Assembly: GCA_030043215.1 (NCBI GenBank)
Contig: JASHYG010000418.1
Span: 1-12,033, forward strand
Source: Gammaproteobacteria bacterium
GTDB lineage: Bacteria > Pseudomonadota > Gammaproteobacteria > Steroidobacterales > Steroidobacteraceae
Length of the DNA stretch: 12,033 nucleotides
Reading direction: 5' to 3'
Shown: piece by piece, positions 1-6,843 of the stretch
How the letters are laid out: every line of letters begins with the position of its first letter
Position numbering within the stretch: the stretch's first letter is position 1
Program-made: the position numbers and the translations under genes
The notes under the pieces: generated by a model
What the model saw: the letters and a program-made list of their open reading frames with translations, nothing else
Database searches by the model: none
What the model was told of the DNA's origin: nothing

Positions 1-219
1 GATCGACATCGTCACGTACTGCACGGAGCCGAATGCCAGCACGCCGATCGCGAAGACGGCCTGCGTCGCCTCGGGCGGCAGGGGCAGGCGCCCGGCGGGC
101 AGGGCAGAGCGCCCGAACACGGCACCGAGCACCATCAGCACCGACACGGCGAGCGGGAAGGCCCACAGAGCCCGATGCTCCCACAGCTCGCGCCGAATCA
201 GCATGAGCATGCGCGCCAT
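1..219 (-). CDS. ABC transporter permease, N-terminal fragment (partial at window edge)
   Basis: The first 73 residues of a membrane protein are visible; the rest lies beyond position 1. It begins MARMLMLIRRELWEHRALW, a basic amphipathic N-terminus typical of ABC-2-type permeases. A hydrophobic helix follows at about residues 17-36 and a second starts near residue 52. The start ATG (217-219) directly follows the TAG of the ATPase gene (220-222), and a purine-rich GGGGGGAGA lies just upstream inside the ATPase gene, so translation is probably coupled. Position next to a YtrB-like ATPase and a YtrA-like regulator indicates that it forms the membrane channel of that exporter. The substrate cannot be read from the sequence. 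Identification rests on context and hydrophobicity, since no permease signature is complete in this fragment. Confidence 0.8.
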   Translation of the reverse strand, partial: MARMLMLIRRELWEHRALWAFPLAVSVLMVLGAVFGRSALPAGRLPLPPEATQAVFAIGVLAFGSVQYVTMSI

Positions 220-1143
220 CTATTCTCCCCCCGCCAGGCGTTTCCTCGGCGCCGCCTCGGTCCCGCCGCCGGGCGGCCGCTCGCCGCCTTGCCGGCTGCC
301 CTGCATCTTTGCAACGAACAGATCCGCGATGGACGGTGTGCGAACCTCGCCGAGCGCGGCGAGGTCGCTCGCAGCGCGGCCCTCGAAGAACATCACCGTG
401 CGCCCGAAGACCTCGCGCTCGTAGAACGGCCGCAGCTCGCGAGCCTGGGCCGCCTGGCCCGGGCCGGCGGTGAGCTGCACGTAGCGGTCCGCGAGGCCCT
501 CCACGGTGCTCGTGAGAGTGATGTGCCCGCCGCTCACGAAGAGCACGTCCGTCAGCAGGTTCTCGATCTCCTCGACCTCGTGCGTGGCGATGAGGACGGT
601 GCGCTCCTTGTCGAAGTAGTCGCCGAGGACGGTGTCGTAGAACTGGCGGCGGTAGAGGAGGTCGAGGCCGAGCGTCGGCTCATCGAGCACCAGCAGCCGC
701 GCGTCGATCGCGAGAATCAGCGCGAGATGCAGCTGCGTCACCATCCCCTTCGAGAGCTCGCGCACGCGGCTTTCCGCACGGATGTCCGTCTTGCGCAGGA
801 AGCTCTCGGCCCGGGAGCGGTCGAAGCGCGGATGCATGGCGGAGACGAAATCCAGGGCCTGCCGCACGCGCAGCCACTTTGGCAGCACCGCCACGTCGGC
901 AATGAAGCACACCTCCTGCATCAGCCGGCCGCGCTGCGTGCGCGGGTTCAATCCGAGCACGCGGAGCTCGCCCTCGACGTGCGTCAGTCCGAGGATCGCC
1001 TTGAGCGCAGTCGTCTTGCCAGCGCCGTTCGGGCCGAGAAAGCCGACGATCCGGCCCGATTCCACCGTGAAGCTCACACCGTCGAGCGCACGAGCGCTAC
1101 CGTAAGACTTCGAGAGCGCCCGCGCTTCAATGACGGTCGTCAT
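220..1143 (-). CDS. ABC transporter ATP-binding protein (YtrB-like, exporter type)
   Basis: A 307-residue nucleotide-binding subunit that would power the adjacent permease at the inner membrane. Visible motifs are Walker A GPNGAGKT (residues 37-44), signature LSKGM (130-134, in place of the usual LSGGQ), Walker B LLVLDEP (150-156) with the D-loop GLD following, and the switch histidine H188 in ATHEVEE. The Q-loop glutamine position appears to be Asp83 (CFIAD). The tail after about residue 220 is an accessory domain ending in a Gly/Pro/Arg-rich stretch. The start ATG overlaps the end of the gntR gene by 17 bp and has GGGGGA a few bases upstream. GntR-ATPase-permease order matches YtrAB-like operons, which are often induced by envelope stress or cell-wall antibiotics. 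That role is inferred and the substrate is unknown. Confidence 0.93.
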   Translation of the reverse strand: MTTVIEARALSKSYGSARALDGVSFTVESGRIVGFLGPNGAGKTTALKAILGLTHVEGELRVLGLNPRTQRGRLMQEVCFIADVAVLPKWLRVRQALDFVSAMHPRFDRSRAESFLRKTDIRAESRVRELSKGMVTQLHLALILAIDARLLVLDEPTLGLDLLYRRQFYDTVLGDYFDKERTVLIATHEVEEIENLLTDVLFVSGGHITLTSTVEGLADRYVQLTAGPGQAAQARELRPFYEREVFGRTVMFFEGRAASDLAALGEVRTPSIADLFVAKMQGSRQGGERPPGGGTEAAPRKRLAGGE

Positions 1144-1528
1144 GGTCGTCCCCCGTCTCGGGCCCGGGCGCCGATGCGGGCCCGCCTTTCAGTAGATCCG
1201 CCGCGGAGAGGCCGAGCCGCTGGATGGTGGCACGCACTTTCGGCCACTCCTCCGTCAGGAATCGCTGCCGCTCGTCCTTGAGCAGAGCGTCGTGAGCACC
1301 GCTGCTCACGAACATCCCACGTCCCCGGCGCTTCTCCACCAGATTCTCGTCGACCAGTTGCTGGTACCCCTTGAGCACCGTGAGCGGGTTGAGCCGGAAT
1401 TCCGCGGCGACGTTTCTCACGGAGGGCAGAGCGTCGCCTTCTTTCAGGGAGCCTTCGAGGATCATGGCGACAACGCGGTCCCGCAGTTGCCGGTAGATCG
1501 GCAGGCTCTCGTCCCAGTGCGGCTCCAT
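1127..1528 (-). CDS. GntR-family transcriptional regulator, YtrA subfamily
   Basis: A 133-residue DNA-binding protein. Residues about 10-76 form the GntR winged helix-turn-helix: IYRQLRDRV, then GDALPSVRNVAAEF, then LNPLTVLKGYQQL, and the wing GRGMFV. The remaining part is only about 55 residues, which fits the short helical dimerisation tail of the YtrA subfamily and not the larger FadR or HutC effector domains. YtrA regulators usually repress their own operon with downstream ABC genes, and that arrangement is seen here. A palindrome on the upstream promoter (1720-1741) is the obvious candidate operator. The ATG at 1526-1528 has a modest GAGG four bases upstream. The gene ends inside the ATPase gene, so the two are probably translationally coupled. 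The acidic/His tail GDDHDDRH arises in the overlap. Confidence 0.93.
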   Translation of the reverse strand: MEPHWDESLPIYRQLRDRVVAMILEGSLKEGDALPSVRNVAAEFRLNPLTVLKGYQQLVDENLVEKRRGRGMFVSSGAHDALLKDERQRFLTEEWPKVRATIQRLGLSAADLLKGGPASAPGPETGDDHDDRH

Positions 1529-1543
1529 CGGGCCTCGGGGGTC

Positions 1544-1558
1544 AACCCGTTACGGGTT
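1544..1558. repeat. Short perfect inverted repeat upstream of gntR
   Basis: AACCCG-TTA-CGGGTT is a perfect 6-bp inverted repeat with a 3-base centre, in the 39-base gap between the small ORF and the gntR start codon. No T-run follows, so it does not look like a terminator. It could be a small RNA hairpin near the gntR ribosome site or a protein-binding site, and the sequence does not decide which. Confidence 0.4.
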
Positions 1559-1567
1559 ATTAGCGCT

Positions 1568-1675
1568 CTAGCGTACCAGAACAGCTGAAACGCACGCATA
1601 GACCATCAGGGCATTCGCAGCCAGCGAAAAAGTCGCGCCCAAAACCACTTTCAAGGCCTGATTCAAAGCGTTCAT
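1568..1675 (-). CDS. Small hydrophobic protein, 35 residues, first gene of the ABC operon
   Basis: An ATG (1675-1673) preceded by a perfect GGAGG six bases upstream opens a 35-codon frame ending in TAG. The peptide begins MNALNQALKV. Residues 10-34 are almost entirely hydrophobic or small (Val, Leu, Ala, Gly, Phe, Tyr, one Cys), enough for one membrane-spanning helix, and it ends in Arg. It lies between a near-consensus promoter and gntR, with 39 bases to the next start. Its SD is better than that of any full-length gene nearby, which argues that it is translated. It may be a small membrane subunit or modulator of the exporter, or a leader peptide. I recognise no family. Length alone is weak evidence, so the call rests on SD, position and hydrophobic profile. 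Confidence 0.55.
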   Translation of the reverse strand: MNALNQALKVVLGATFSLAANALMVYACVSAVLVR

Positions 1676-1681
1676 GATCGT

Positions 1682-1686
1682 CCTCC
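1682..1686 (-). promoter_or_regulatory. Strong Shine-Dalgarno of the 35-residue ORF
   Basis: GGAGG on the minus strand, six bases before the ATG at 1675. It is one of the few ideal SD sites in the window and the main evidence that the small ORF is real. Confidence 0.6.
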
Positions 1687-1719
1687 GTCTCGAGTGGCCG
1701 GCACCCGCCTGGCCATATG

Positions 1720-1741
1720 GTGTTATATATAACTACAACAC
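1720..1741. promoter_or_regulatory. Candidate GntR/YtrA operator palindrome
   Basis: A 22-bp imperfect palindrome of form GTGTT-N-TA-N6-TA-N-AACAC. Five outer bases and the internal TA on each side are symmetric. GntR-family operators commonly have GT...TA...TA...AC symmetry. The site covers the -10 and most of the spacer of the minus-strand promoter, where a bound repressor would block RNA polymerase. Assignment to the GntR protein encoded 190 bp away is an inference. Confidence 0.6.
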
Positions 1742-1755
1742 TATTTAGGTGTCAA
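1726..1755 (-). promoter_or_regulatory. Sigma70 promoter of the ABC/GntR operon
   Basis: On the minus strand, a perfect -35 TTGACA (1755-1750) is followed by an 18-base spacer and a -10 TATATA (1731-1726); TTATAT with a 17-base spacer is the alternative register. It sits in an AT-rich island within very GC-rich DNA, about 50 bases upstream of the small ORF. This is the best promoter match in the window. Its strength fits a promoter held off by a repressor at the overlapping palindrome. Confidence 0.75.
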
Positions 1756-1780
1756 GCCTATTCTCGAGGGACCCGCGATT

Positions 1781-1810
1781 TAACCCTTTTCGGGCCACGA
1801 GACCGTTTAA
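1781..1810 (+). promoter_or_regulatory. Candidate ECF-type (autoregulatory) promoter of the sigma factor
   Basis: TAACCC (1781-1786), a 17-base spacer, then CGTTTAA (1804-1810). The AAC-type -35 and CGT-type -10 are the general form of ECF sigma-factor promoters. The site is upstream of an ECF sigma gene, as expected for autoregulation. It lies 25 bases from the -35 of the divergent ABC operon promoter. The match is by eye only. Confidence 0.35.
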
Positions 1811-1833
1811 GACCCCCTGGGAGAGGGCACGGG

Positions 1834-1839
1834 TACACT
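1834..1839 (+). promoter_or_regulatory. Possible -10 hexamer immediately before the sigma factor start
   Basis: TACACT ends eight bases before the ATG at 1848, where no SD is visible. If used, the transcript would be nearly leaderless. No convincing -35 was found at the right distance. It competes with the ECF-type promoter candidate upstream. Confidence 0.25.
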
Positions 1840-1847
1840 GCGCGCAG

Positions 1848-2495
1848 ATGACCGAGGACGATTGCGGATTGATGCTGCGCTATGCCGGCGGTGATCTGCA
1901 GGCGTTCGCAGCGCTTTACTCTCGCCATCGGAGCGCTCTGTACCGCTACCTCGCGCGCCACGTTCGCGGGGGGCCGGCGGCCGACGATCTGTTCCAGGAG
2001 GTCTGGAGCCGCGTCATCGCGCATCGCGCGAGCTACCAGCCGCGCGCCAAGTTCAGCACGTTCCTCTATCGCATCGCTCACAACTGCTGTGTCGATTACG
2101 GGCGTCGCGTGGCTATCCGGCCGCATCGGCCGGCATGCGAGGAGGAACTGGACGAGGGCGATCAGCTCGCTCTACGCGCGCCGGATGGGGACCTCCCCGA
2201 GGCCCGCGCGGAGCAAGCCGAGCTGCTCGCGCGGTACCGGGCGGCGCTCGACCGCCTGCCATCCGAGCAGCGGGATGTCTTCTTGCTGTACGAGCAATCG
2301 GGGTTGAGCTTGGAGGAGATCGCCGCGGTCACCGGCGTGGGCGCCGAGACGGCTAAGAGCCGCCTGCGCTATGCGCTCGCGAAGCTGCGTCGCGCGCTGG
2401 CCGCGCCAAGTCCAGCGGCGCGAGCCGCCCGCGATCGGTCGGACAGCCTGGGTGCGATCTCCATGGCGCAAATTGTCGGAGAGTCCGGGTCATGA
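1848..2495 (+). CDS. ECF-family RNA polymerase sigma factor (RpoE-like)
   Basis: A 215-residue sigma factor that directs RNA polymerase to a specific promoter set. Region 2 spans about residues 18-87 and includes ALYSRHRSALYRYL, the core-binding segment DLFQEVW (47-53) and FSTFLYRIAHNCCVDYGRR. After an acidic linker, region 4 runs from LPSEQRDVFLLYEQSGLS to AKLRRAL (about 137-184), with the helix-turn-helix at about 153-176. Regions 1.1 and 3 are absent, as in ECF factors. A GTG at 1749 would add 33 residues with no sigma homology, so I prefer the ATG at 1848, although it lacks an SD. A 30-residue tail follows region 4. The stop overlaps the next start as ATGA, consistent with a co-expressed regulator. 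The signal is unknown. Confidence 0.93.
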   Translation: MTEDDCGLMLRYAGGDLQAFAALYSRHRSALYRYLARHVRGGPAADDLFQEVWSRVIAHRASYQPRAKFSTFLYRIAHNCCVDYGRRVAIRPHRPACEEELDEGDQLALRAPDGDLPEARAEQAELLARYRAALDRLPSEQRDVFLLYEQSGLSLEEIAAVTGVGAETAKSRLRYALAKLRRALAAPSPAARAARDRSDSLGAISMAQIVGESGS

Positions 2496-3211
2496 TCGCT
2501 GAAGTGCACGCCGATCCCGAGGGACTGCAGCCCTCCACGCTGCTGCGGCAGCTCGCCGAGCTCGACCGATCGGAGCCTCCGCCGGAGCTCGATCGCGCCG
2601 TGCTGGAGCAAGCGCGTCGCGCGGTGCAGCGCGGCCGCGCATCCCGCGCCGGTCACCCGCTCCGTTGGATCGCGGCTGCCGCGGTGACGTTGGCGCTCGC
2701 CGCGACCGTCACCTCGATGCTTCGGCCCCGACCCGCGGCCATCGGACGAAGGGTCGCCGCCTCCTCACCGTCGGAGGCCCGCGCGCTGCCCGTGTCGGCC
2801 GTGGAACGGGTGGTATCCCCGGCGCGTGCGCCCGTGGCCTCAGCGGTCCCCGTGGTCTCAGTGGTTCCAGCGGTCCCAGCGGTTTCCGTCGCCACCGCGA
2901 CATCCGATTCCCACGAGCTGTCCGCAATTCACCCGCTGCGGGTTCGCCTGACGAGTACGAGCGCGCAGCAGCCTCCGTCGAAAGCAGGGTGGCCGTCTCT
3001 CATCGAGACCGACGCACGGGCGAGAGTGCTGGTCGTCATTCCGCGTGCCACGGCCGAGCCCCATCCCGACGAGTGGCTGCGGCGCATCCGGCAGCTCCGG
3101 GCCGAGGGACGGACGGCGGATGCCGACCGCGAGTGGGCGGCATTCAGCAAGGCTTATGCGAGCTATCCCGCTCTCGATCTCGATCCGCCCGCGCAACCGC
3201 ATGGCAAATGA
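2492..3211 (+). CDS. Putative membrane-anchored anti-sigma factor
   Basis: A 239-residue protein overlapping the sigma gene by ATGA. Residues 1-55 are cytoplasmic and helical (LLRQLAELDRSEPPPELDRAVLEQ), the likely sigma-binding part. One transmembrane helix lies at about 57-77 (RWIAAAAVTLALAATVTSML). The outer part holds a Val/Pro/Ser/Ala tripeptide repeat (115-132) and a C-terminal helical segment, PDEWLRRIRQLRAEGRTADA (192-211), followed by REWAAFSKAYASYP. That last pattern is common at the end of short anti-sigma-like proteins in Proteobacteria. The protein has no cysteine, so it is not a zinc-binding (ZAS) anti-sigma factor. Anti-sigma function is inferred from overlap with the sigma gene and topology, because the N-terminal domain matches no motif I can name. 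Confidence 0.72.
   Translation: MIAEVHADPEGLQPSTLLRQLAELDRSEPPPELDRAVLEQARRAVQRGRASRAGHPLRWIAAAAVTLALAATVTSMLRPRPAAIGRRVAASSPSEARALPVSAVERVVSPARAPVASAVPVVSVVPAVPAVSVATATSDSHELSAIHPLRVRLTSTSAQQPPSKAGWPSLIETDARARVLVVIPRATAEPHPDEWLRRIRQLRAEGRTADADREWAAFSKAYASYPALDLDPPAQPHGK
2834..2887 (+). repeat. Six degenerate 9-bp tandem repeats coding a V/A-V-P/S linker
   Basis: Six consecutive 9-mers: GTGGCCTCA, GCGGTCCCC, GTGGTCTCA, GTGGTTCCA, GCGGTCCCA and GCGGTTTCC. They encode the tripeptides VAS, AVP, VVS, VVP, AVP and AVS of the putative anti-sigma factor, just outside the membrane helix. It probably forms an extended periplasmic linker. The short unit could allow length variation by slippage. Confidence 0.7.
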
Positions 3212-3236
3212 CCGGCGCGGAGGGCCTCGCAGCCTT

Positions 3237-3242
3237 TAGAAT
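3237..3242 (+). promoter_or_regulatory. Candidate -10 element for mdh
   Basis: TAGAAT within CTTTAGAATG, 27 bases before the preferred mdh start. Transcription from here would give a leader of about 20 bases containing the GGAG at 3260-3263. No clear -35 is visible. Confidence 0.4.
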
Positions 3243-3259
3243 GGGCGGCTCTTTCGGAT

Positions 3260-3263
3260 GGAG
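3260..3263 (+). promoter_or_regulatory. Shine-Dalgarno that fixes the mdh start
   Basis: GGAG six bases before the ATG at 3270. An in-frame ATG at 3258 overlaps this site and has no SD of its own, so 3270 is preferred. Confidence 0.6.
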
Positions 3264-3269
3264 CTGCTC

Positions 3270-4250
3270 ATGAAGAAAGCTGTGAACGTCGCCATCACCG
3301 GCGGCGCAGGCCAGATCGGGTACGCGCTCGCCTTTCGCGTGGCTTCCGGCGCCATGCTGGGTGCCGACCAGCCGGTCAATCTGCATCTGCTCGAGATCAC
3401 CGCTGCGCTTCCGCAGCTGCAAGGCGTGGTCATGGAGCTCGACGATTGCGCGTTTCCGACGCTGAGCCGGGTCGTGCCCACGGACGATCCGCGGATCGCG
3501 TTCCGCGATTGCGACATCGCTCTGCTCGTCGGAGCGCGTCCGCGCGGACCCGGGATGGAGCGCAAGGATCTGCTGCTCGCCAACGCGCAGATCTTCTCCG
3601 CTCAGGGCAAGGCTCTGGCCGACGTCGCATCCCGCGGAGCCAAGGTGCTGGTCGTCGGCAATCCCGCGAACACCAACGCGCTCATCGCGCGGGCCAACGC
3701 AAAAGGCCTCGATCCGCGCAACTTCACGGCGATGACCCGACTCGATCACAACCGCTCGCTCGCGCAGCTCGCGGGCAAGACGGGCACGCACGTCTCGGCC
3801 ATCCGGCGCATGATCATCTGGGGGAATCATTCCTCCACTCAGTACCCCGACGTGAGCCACTGCACGGTCGCGGGCAAGCCGGCGAAGAGCCTGGTCGATC
3901 AGAAGTGGATCGAGGAGAGCTTCATCCCGGTGGTACAGCAGCGCGGCGCCGCGGTGATCAAAGCCAGGGGATCCTCATCGGCCGCCTCCGCGGCCGCCGC
4001 CGCTCTCGATCACGTGCGCGACTGGGTCCTCGGCACGCCCGCCGGGGACTGGGTCAGCATGGCCGTTCCGTCGGACGGCAGCTATGGCATACCGGAGGGT
4101 GTCGTCTATTCCCATCCGGTCGTCTGCCGAAACGGCGCCTACGAGATCGTCCAGGGGCTCACGATCGACGAGTTCAGCCGCAAGCGCATGCAGGCGACGC
4201 TCGCCGAGCTCAACGAGGAGCGCGACGGAGTGAAGAGCCTCCTCGGATAG
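3270..4250 (+). CDS. mdh: Malate dehydrogenase (NAD-dependent)
   Basis: A 326-residue enzyme that interconverts malate and oxaloacetate with NAD in the cytoplasmic TCA cycle. The Rossmann motif TGGAGQIGY starts at residue 10, and Glu42 at the end of the second strand (LHLLEI) is the NAD-selecting acid. The active-site loop [15 protein letters not shown] gives Arg92 and Arg98. GNPANTN gives Asn131, RLDHNRS gives Asp159 and Arg162, and [11 protein letters not shown] gives the catalytic His187. The spacing fits the Thermus-like, LDH-like malate dehydrogenase group used by many Proteobacteria, and no key residue is missing. The start at 3270 is chosen for its SD; starting at 3258 would add four residues (MELL). 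It is probably transcribed on its own, 58 bases after the putative anti-sigma gene. Confidence 0.96.
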   Translation: MKKAVNVAITGGAGQIGYALAFRVASGAMLGADQPVNLHLLEITAALPQLQGVVMELDDCAFPTLSRVVPTDDPRIAFRDCDIALLVGARPRGPGMERKDLLLANAQIFSAQGKALADVASRGAKVLVVGNPANTNALIARANAKGLDPRNFTAMTRLDHNRSLAQLAGKTGTHVSAIRRMIIWGNHSSTQYPDVSHCTVAGKPAKSLVDQKWIEESFIPVVQQRGAAVIKARGSSSAASAAAAALDHVRDWVLGTPAGDWVSMAVPSDGSYGIPEGVVYSHPVVCRNGAYEIVQGLTIDEFSRKRMQATLAELNEERDGVKSLLG

Positions 4251-4285
4251 CGCGCGCCGCGGGGGCAATGCTCCGCACCGCATGC

Positions 4286-4291
4286 GAGAAT
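4286..4291 (+). promoter_or_regulatory. Possible -10 hexamer before fadE
   Basis: GAGAAT ends six bases before the ATG at 4298, in a gap of 47 bases after mdh with no real SD. It resembles the hexamer-then-ATG arrangement at 1834 and 6897, but the first base differs from the consensus and no -35 was recognised. Confidence 0.25.
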
Positions 4292-4297
4292 GACCCC

Positions 4298-6835
4298 ATG
4301 CCGGGCGCGATCCTCACGCTCCTCGCCGCCGCCGCCGTGGCTTACGGGGTCACCCGGGTGGGCGGCGTCATCACGCTGCTGCTCGTTGCCGCGATTCTCT
4401 TCGTCGCGTACAAGCGCCTGAGCCTCATCGTCTGCTCGGTGACGCTCACCGCTCTGCTCGCCGCCTACACCGCGCTCGGCGCCACCGCTTGGCCGTGGAA
4501 GGCGTTCCTGTGGGTCCTGCTCGCGCTGCTGTGGGCGCTCAACGTGAAGCCGTTGCGCAAGGCGCTCATCACGCGGCGCTTCATCAAGGCCTATCTCAAG
4601 CTGCTGCCCCCGATGTCGAGCACCGAGCGGGAGGCGCTCGAGGCCGGAACGGTTTGGTGGGACGGCGAGCTGTTCACCGGCGCGCCGCGCTGGGAGCGGC
4701 TGCTCGCGGCCGCGCCGCCGCGGCTCTCGCCGGAGGAGCAGGCGTTCCTCGATGGGCCGTGCGAGGAGCTGTGCCGGATGCTCGATGACTGGGACATCAC
4801 CCACCGGCGCGGCGACCTGCCTCGCGAGGTGTGGGAGTACCTGAGGTCCCGGGGCTTCTTCGCGATGATCATTCCGAGGAAGTACGGCGGTCTCGAGTTC
4901 TCCGCGTACGCTCACTCCTGCGTGCTCGCGAAGCTCGCGAGCCGCAGCACGACGGCGGCCTCCACGGTGGCCGTGCCGAACTCGCTCGGCCCGGCCGAGC
5001 TGCTGCATCACTACGGCACCGAGGAGCAGAAGAGCCACTACCTGCCGCGACTCGCCCGTGGCGAGGAGATTCCCTGCTTCGCGCTCACGGGGCCCCGGGC
5101 CGGCTCGGATGCCGCATCCATTCCGGACACGGGCGTGGTCGCGCGCGGCCTCTGGCAGGGCACGGAGATCGTGGGCCTCAAGCTCAACTTCTCGAAGCGC
5201 TACATCACGCTCGCGCCGATCGCGACCGTCGTGGGCCTCGCCTTCCGGATGCTCGATCCGGACCACCTGCTCGGGGACCGCGCGGATCTCGGCATCACGT
5301 GCGCGCTCGTTCCGCGCGGCACGCCCGGCATCACGATCGGACGGCGGCACTTCCCACTCAACATTCCCTTCCAGAACGGCCCCATTCGAGGCAAGGACGT
5401 CTTCGTGCCGCTCGACTCCATCATCGGCGGCCCGAAGATGGCCGGGCAGGGCTGGCGCATGCTGGTCGAGCAGCTGTCGGTCGGCCGCTGCATCTCGCTC
5501 CCCTCCAATGCGACGGGCGGCGCCAAGGCGGCGACCTGGGCGACCGGGGCGTACGCGCGCATCCGGCGCCAGTTCAACGCGTCGATCAGCCGCTTCGAGG
5601 GAGTCCAGTCGATCATCGCCCGCATGGCGGGGCTCACGTACGTGATGGACGCGGCCCGGTCGGTCACGGCCGGCGCGATAGACGGCGGCGAGAAGCCGTC
5701 CGTCCCCTCCGCGATGCTCAAATATCACGTGACCGAGATGGGACGGCAGGTGGGAAACGACGCCATGGACGTCCACGGCGGCAAGGCGATCTGCATGGGC
5801 CCGCGCAACTATCTGGCGCGCGGCTACGAGAGCATCCCCATTGCGATCACCGTCGAGGGCGCGAACGTTCTCACCCGCAGCCTCATCATCTTCGGCCAGG
5901 GGGCCATCCGCTGCCATCCGTTCGTCCTGCGCGAGATGAACGCGGCGCGCGATCCGGACCATCGCAAGGGGCTCGACGACTTCGACACCGCGCTGTTCGG
6001 CCACATGGGCTTTGCCATCTCGAACGCCGTGCGGTCGTTCCTCATGTCCCTCACGCTCGCCCGCTTCCATGGCGTTCCGGACAAGGGTCCGACGCGGCGC
6101 TATTACCAGCACGTCGTCCGCTTCAGCGCCTCGTTCGCGTTCGCCGTCGACGTCGCGATGCTGACGCTCGGCGGCTATTTGAAGAAGAAGGAGAGCCTCT
6201 CGGCGCGGCTCGGAGACGTGCTCTCCTCGATGTATCTCGCGTCCATGGTCCTCAAGCACTTCAATGACGAGGGTGCTCCGCAGGAAGACCTGCCGATCGT
6301 CGAGTGGGCCTGCCGCCACCTGCTCTATCACGCCCAGGAGCAGCTGCACGGCTTCCTCAGGAATTTCCCCAACCGGTTCCTCGCGGGGCTGATGCGCTTC
6401 CTCATCTTCCCGCGGGGGCTCACCTACTTTGCGCCCTCCGACCGGCTCGGCCGCCGCGTGGCGGAGCTGGTGACGAGCCCGACCGATGCGCGCGGGCGTC
6501 TATGCCGGTTCGCCTACACGAGCCTCTCGCCGGGCAACCCGCTCGGCCTGCTGCAGGAGGCGCTGACGCTCGCGGCGGAGGCCGAGCCCATCGAGCAGCG
6601 CATTCGTGTGGAGGGTGTCCGGACCGGTCGGGTGACCGCGCTCGACCTGCCGGGACGTATCGATCAGGCGCTCGAGGCCGGAATCGTCTCCGAGGCGGAG
6701 GCCGTGCGCCTGCGGGAGTACGACCGGAAGGTGATGGAGCTCATCCAGGTCGACGACTTCGCTCCCGACGAGATCGGTGCCGGGGCGCAGTCTCGAACGC
6801 AGCCTGCGGCCTGGTCCGGCGCGGACGTCGCCTGA
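4298..6835 (+). CDS. fadE: Acyl-CoA dehydrogenase, FadE type (membrane-anchored)
   Basis: An 845-residue flavoenzyme for the first oxidation step of fatty-acid beta-oxidation (acyl-CoA to trans-2-enoyl-CoA). Residues 1-83 hold about four hydrophobic helices (near 3-18, 22-38, 42-61 and 67-83), as in E. coli FadE, and anchor it to the inner membrane. The catalytic region shows the FadE hallmark PCFALTGPRAGSDAAS from residue 259, and AITVEGANVLTR with Glu520 as the likely catalytic base, followed by FGQGAIRCHP (532-541). A long C-terminal domain ends in an Ala/Gly-rich tail. Length is close to the roughly 815 residues of the E. coli enzyme. The frame stays open far upstream through mdh, but homology starts at the helices. 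ATG 4298 is chosen; ATG 4268 would add ten unlike residues. Confidence 0.95.
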   Translation: MPGAILTLLAAAAVAYGVTRVGGVITLLLVAAILFVAYKRLSLIVCSVTLTALLAAYTALGATAWPWKAFLWVLLALLWALNVKPLRKALITRRFIKAYLKLLPPMSSTEREALEAGTVWWDGELFTGAPRWERLLAAAPPRLSPEEQAFLDGPCEELCRMLDDWDITHRRGDLPREVWEYLRSRGFFAMIIPRKYGGLEFSAYAHSCVLAKLASRSTTAASTVAVPNSLGPAELLHHYGTEEQKSHYLPRLARGEEIPCFALTGPRAGSDAASIPDTGVVARGLWQGTEIVGLKLNFSKRYITLAPIATVVGLAFRMLDPDHLLGDRADLGITCALVPRGTPGITIGRRHFPLNIPFQNGPIRGKDVFVPLDSIIGGPKMAGQGWRMLVEQLSVGRCISLPSNATGGAKAATWATGAYARIRRQFNASISRFEGVQSIIARMAGLTYVMDAARSVTAGAIDGGEKPSVPSAMLKYHVTEMGRQVGNDAMDVHGGKAICMGPRNYLARGYESIPIAITVEGANVLTRSLIIFGQGAIRCHPFVLREMNAARDPDHRKGLDDFDTALFGHMGFAISNAVRSFLMSLTLARFHGVPDKGPTRRYYQHVVRFSASFAFAVDVAMLTLGGYLKKKESLSARLGDVLSSMYLASMVLKHFNDEGAPQEDLPIVEWACRHLLYHAQEQLHGFLRNFPNRFLAGLMRFLIFPRGLTYFAPSDRLGRRVAELVTSPTDARGRLCRFAYTSLSPGNPLGLLQEALTLAAEAEPIEQRIRVEGVRTGRVTALDLPGRIDQALEAGIVSEAEAVRLREYDRKVMELIQVDDFAPDEIGAGAQSRTQPAAWSGADVA

Positions 6836-6843
6836 TACGCGGC

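Noticed and set aside
1561..1573. TAGCG direct repeat and AGCGCT palindrome near the end of the small ORF
   Set aside because: Too short and overlapping the stop codon region; no link to a promoter or hairpin of useful size.
1749..1847. GTG start adding 33 residues to the sigma factor
   Set aside because: The added residues do not resemble sigma region 2 sequence and would include the candidate promoter.
3446..4297. In-frame upstream extension of the fadE frame through mdh
   Set aside because: It overlaps mdh in another frame and codes Arg-rich nonsense. FadE homology begins with the membrane helices after 4298.
4139..6349. Very long open frame (736 codons) on the minus strand opposite fadE
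   Set aside because: The plus-strand frame has full FadE motifs. The antisense frame is Arg/Glu/His-rich and low-complexity with no recognisable domain, as expected from the GC-biased third positions of the real gene.
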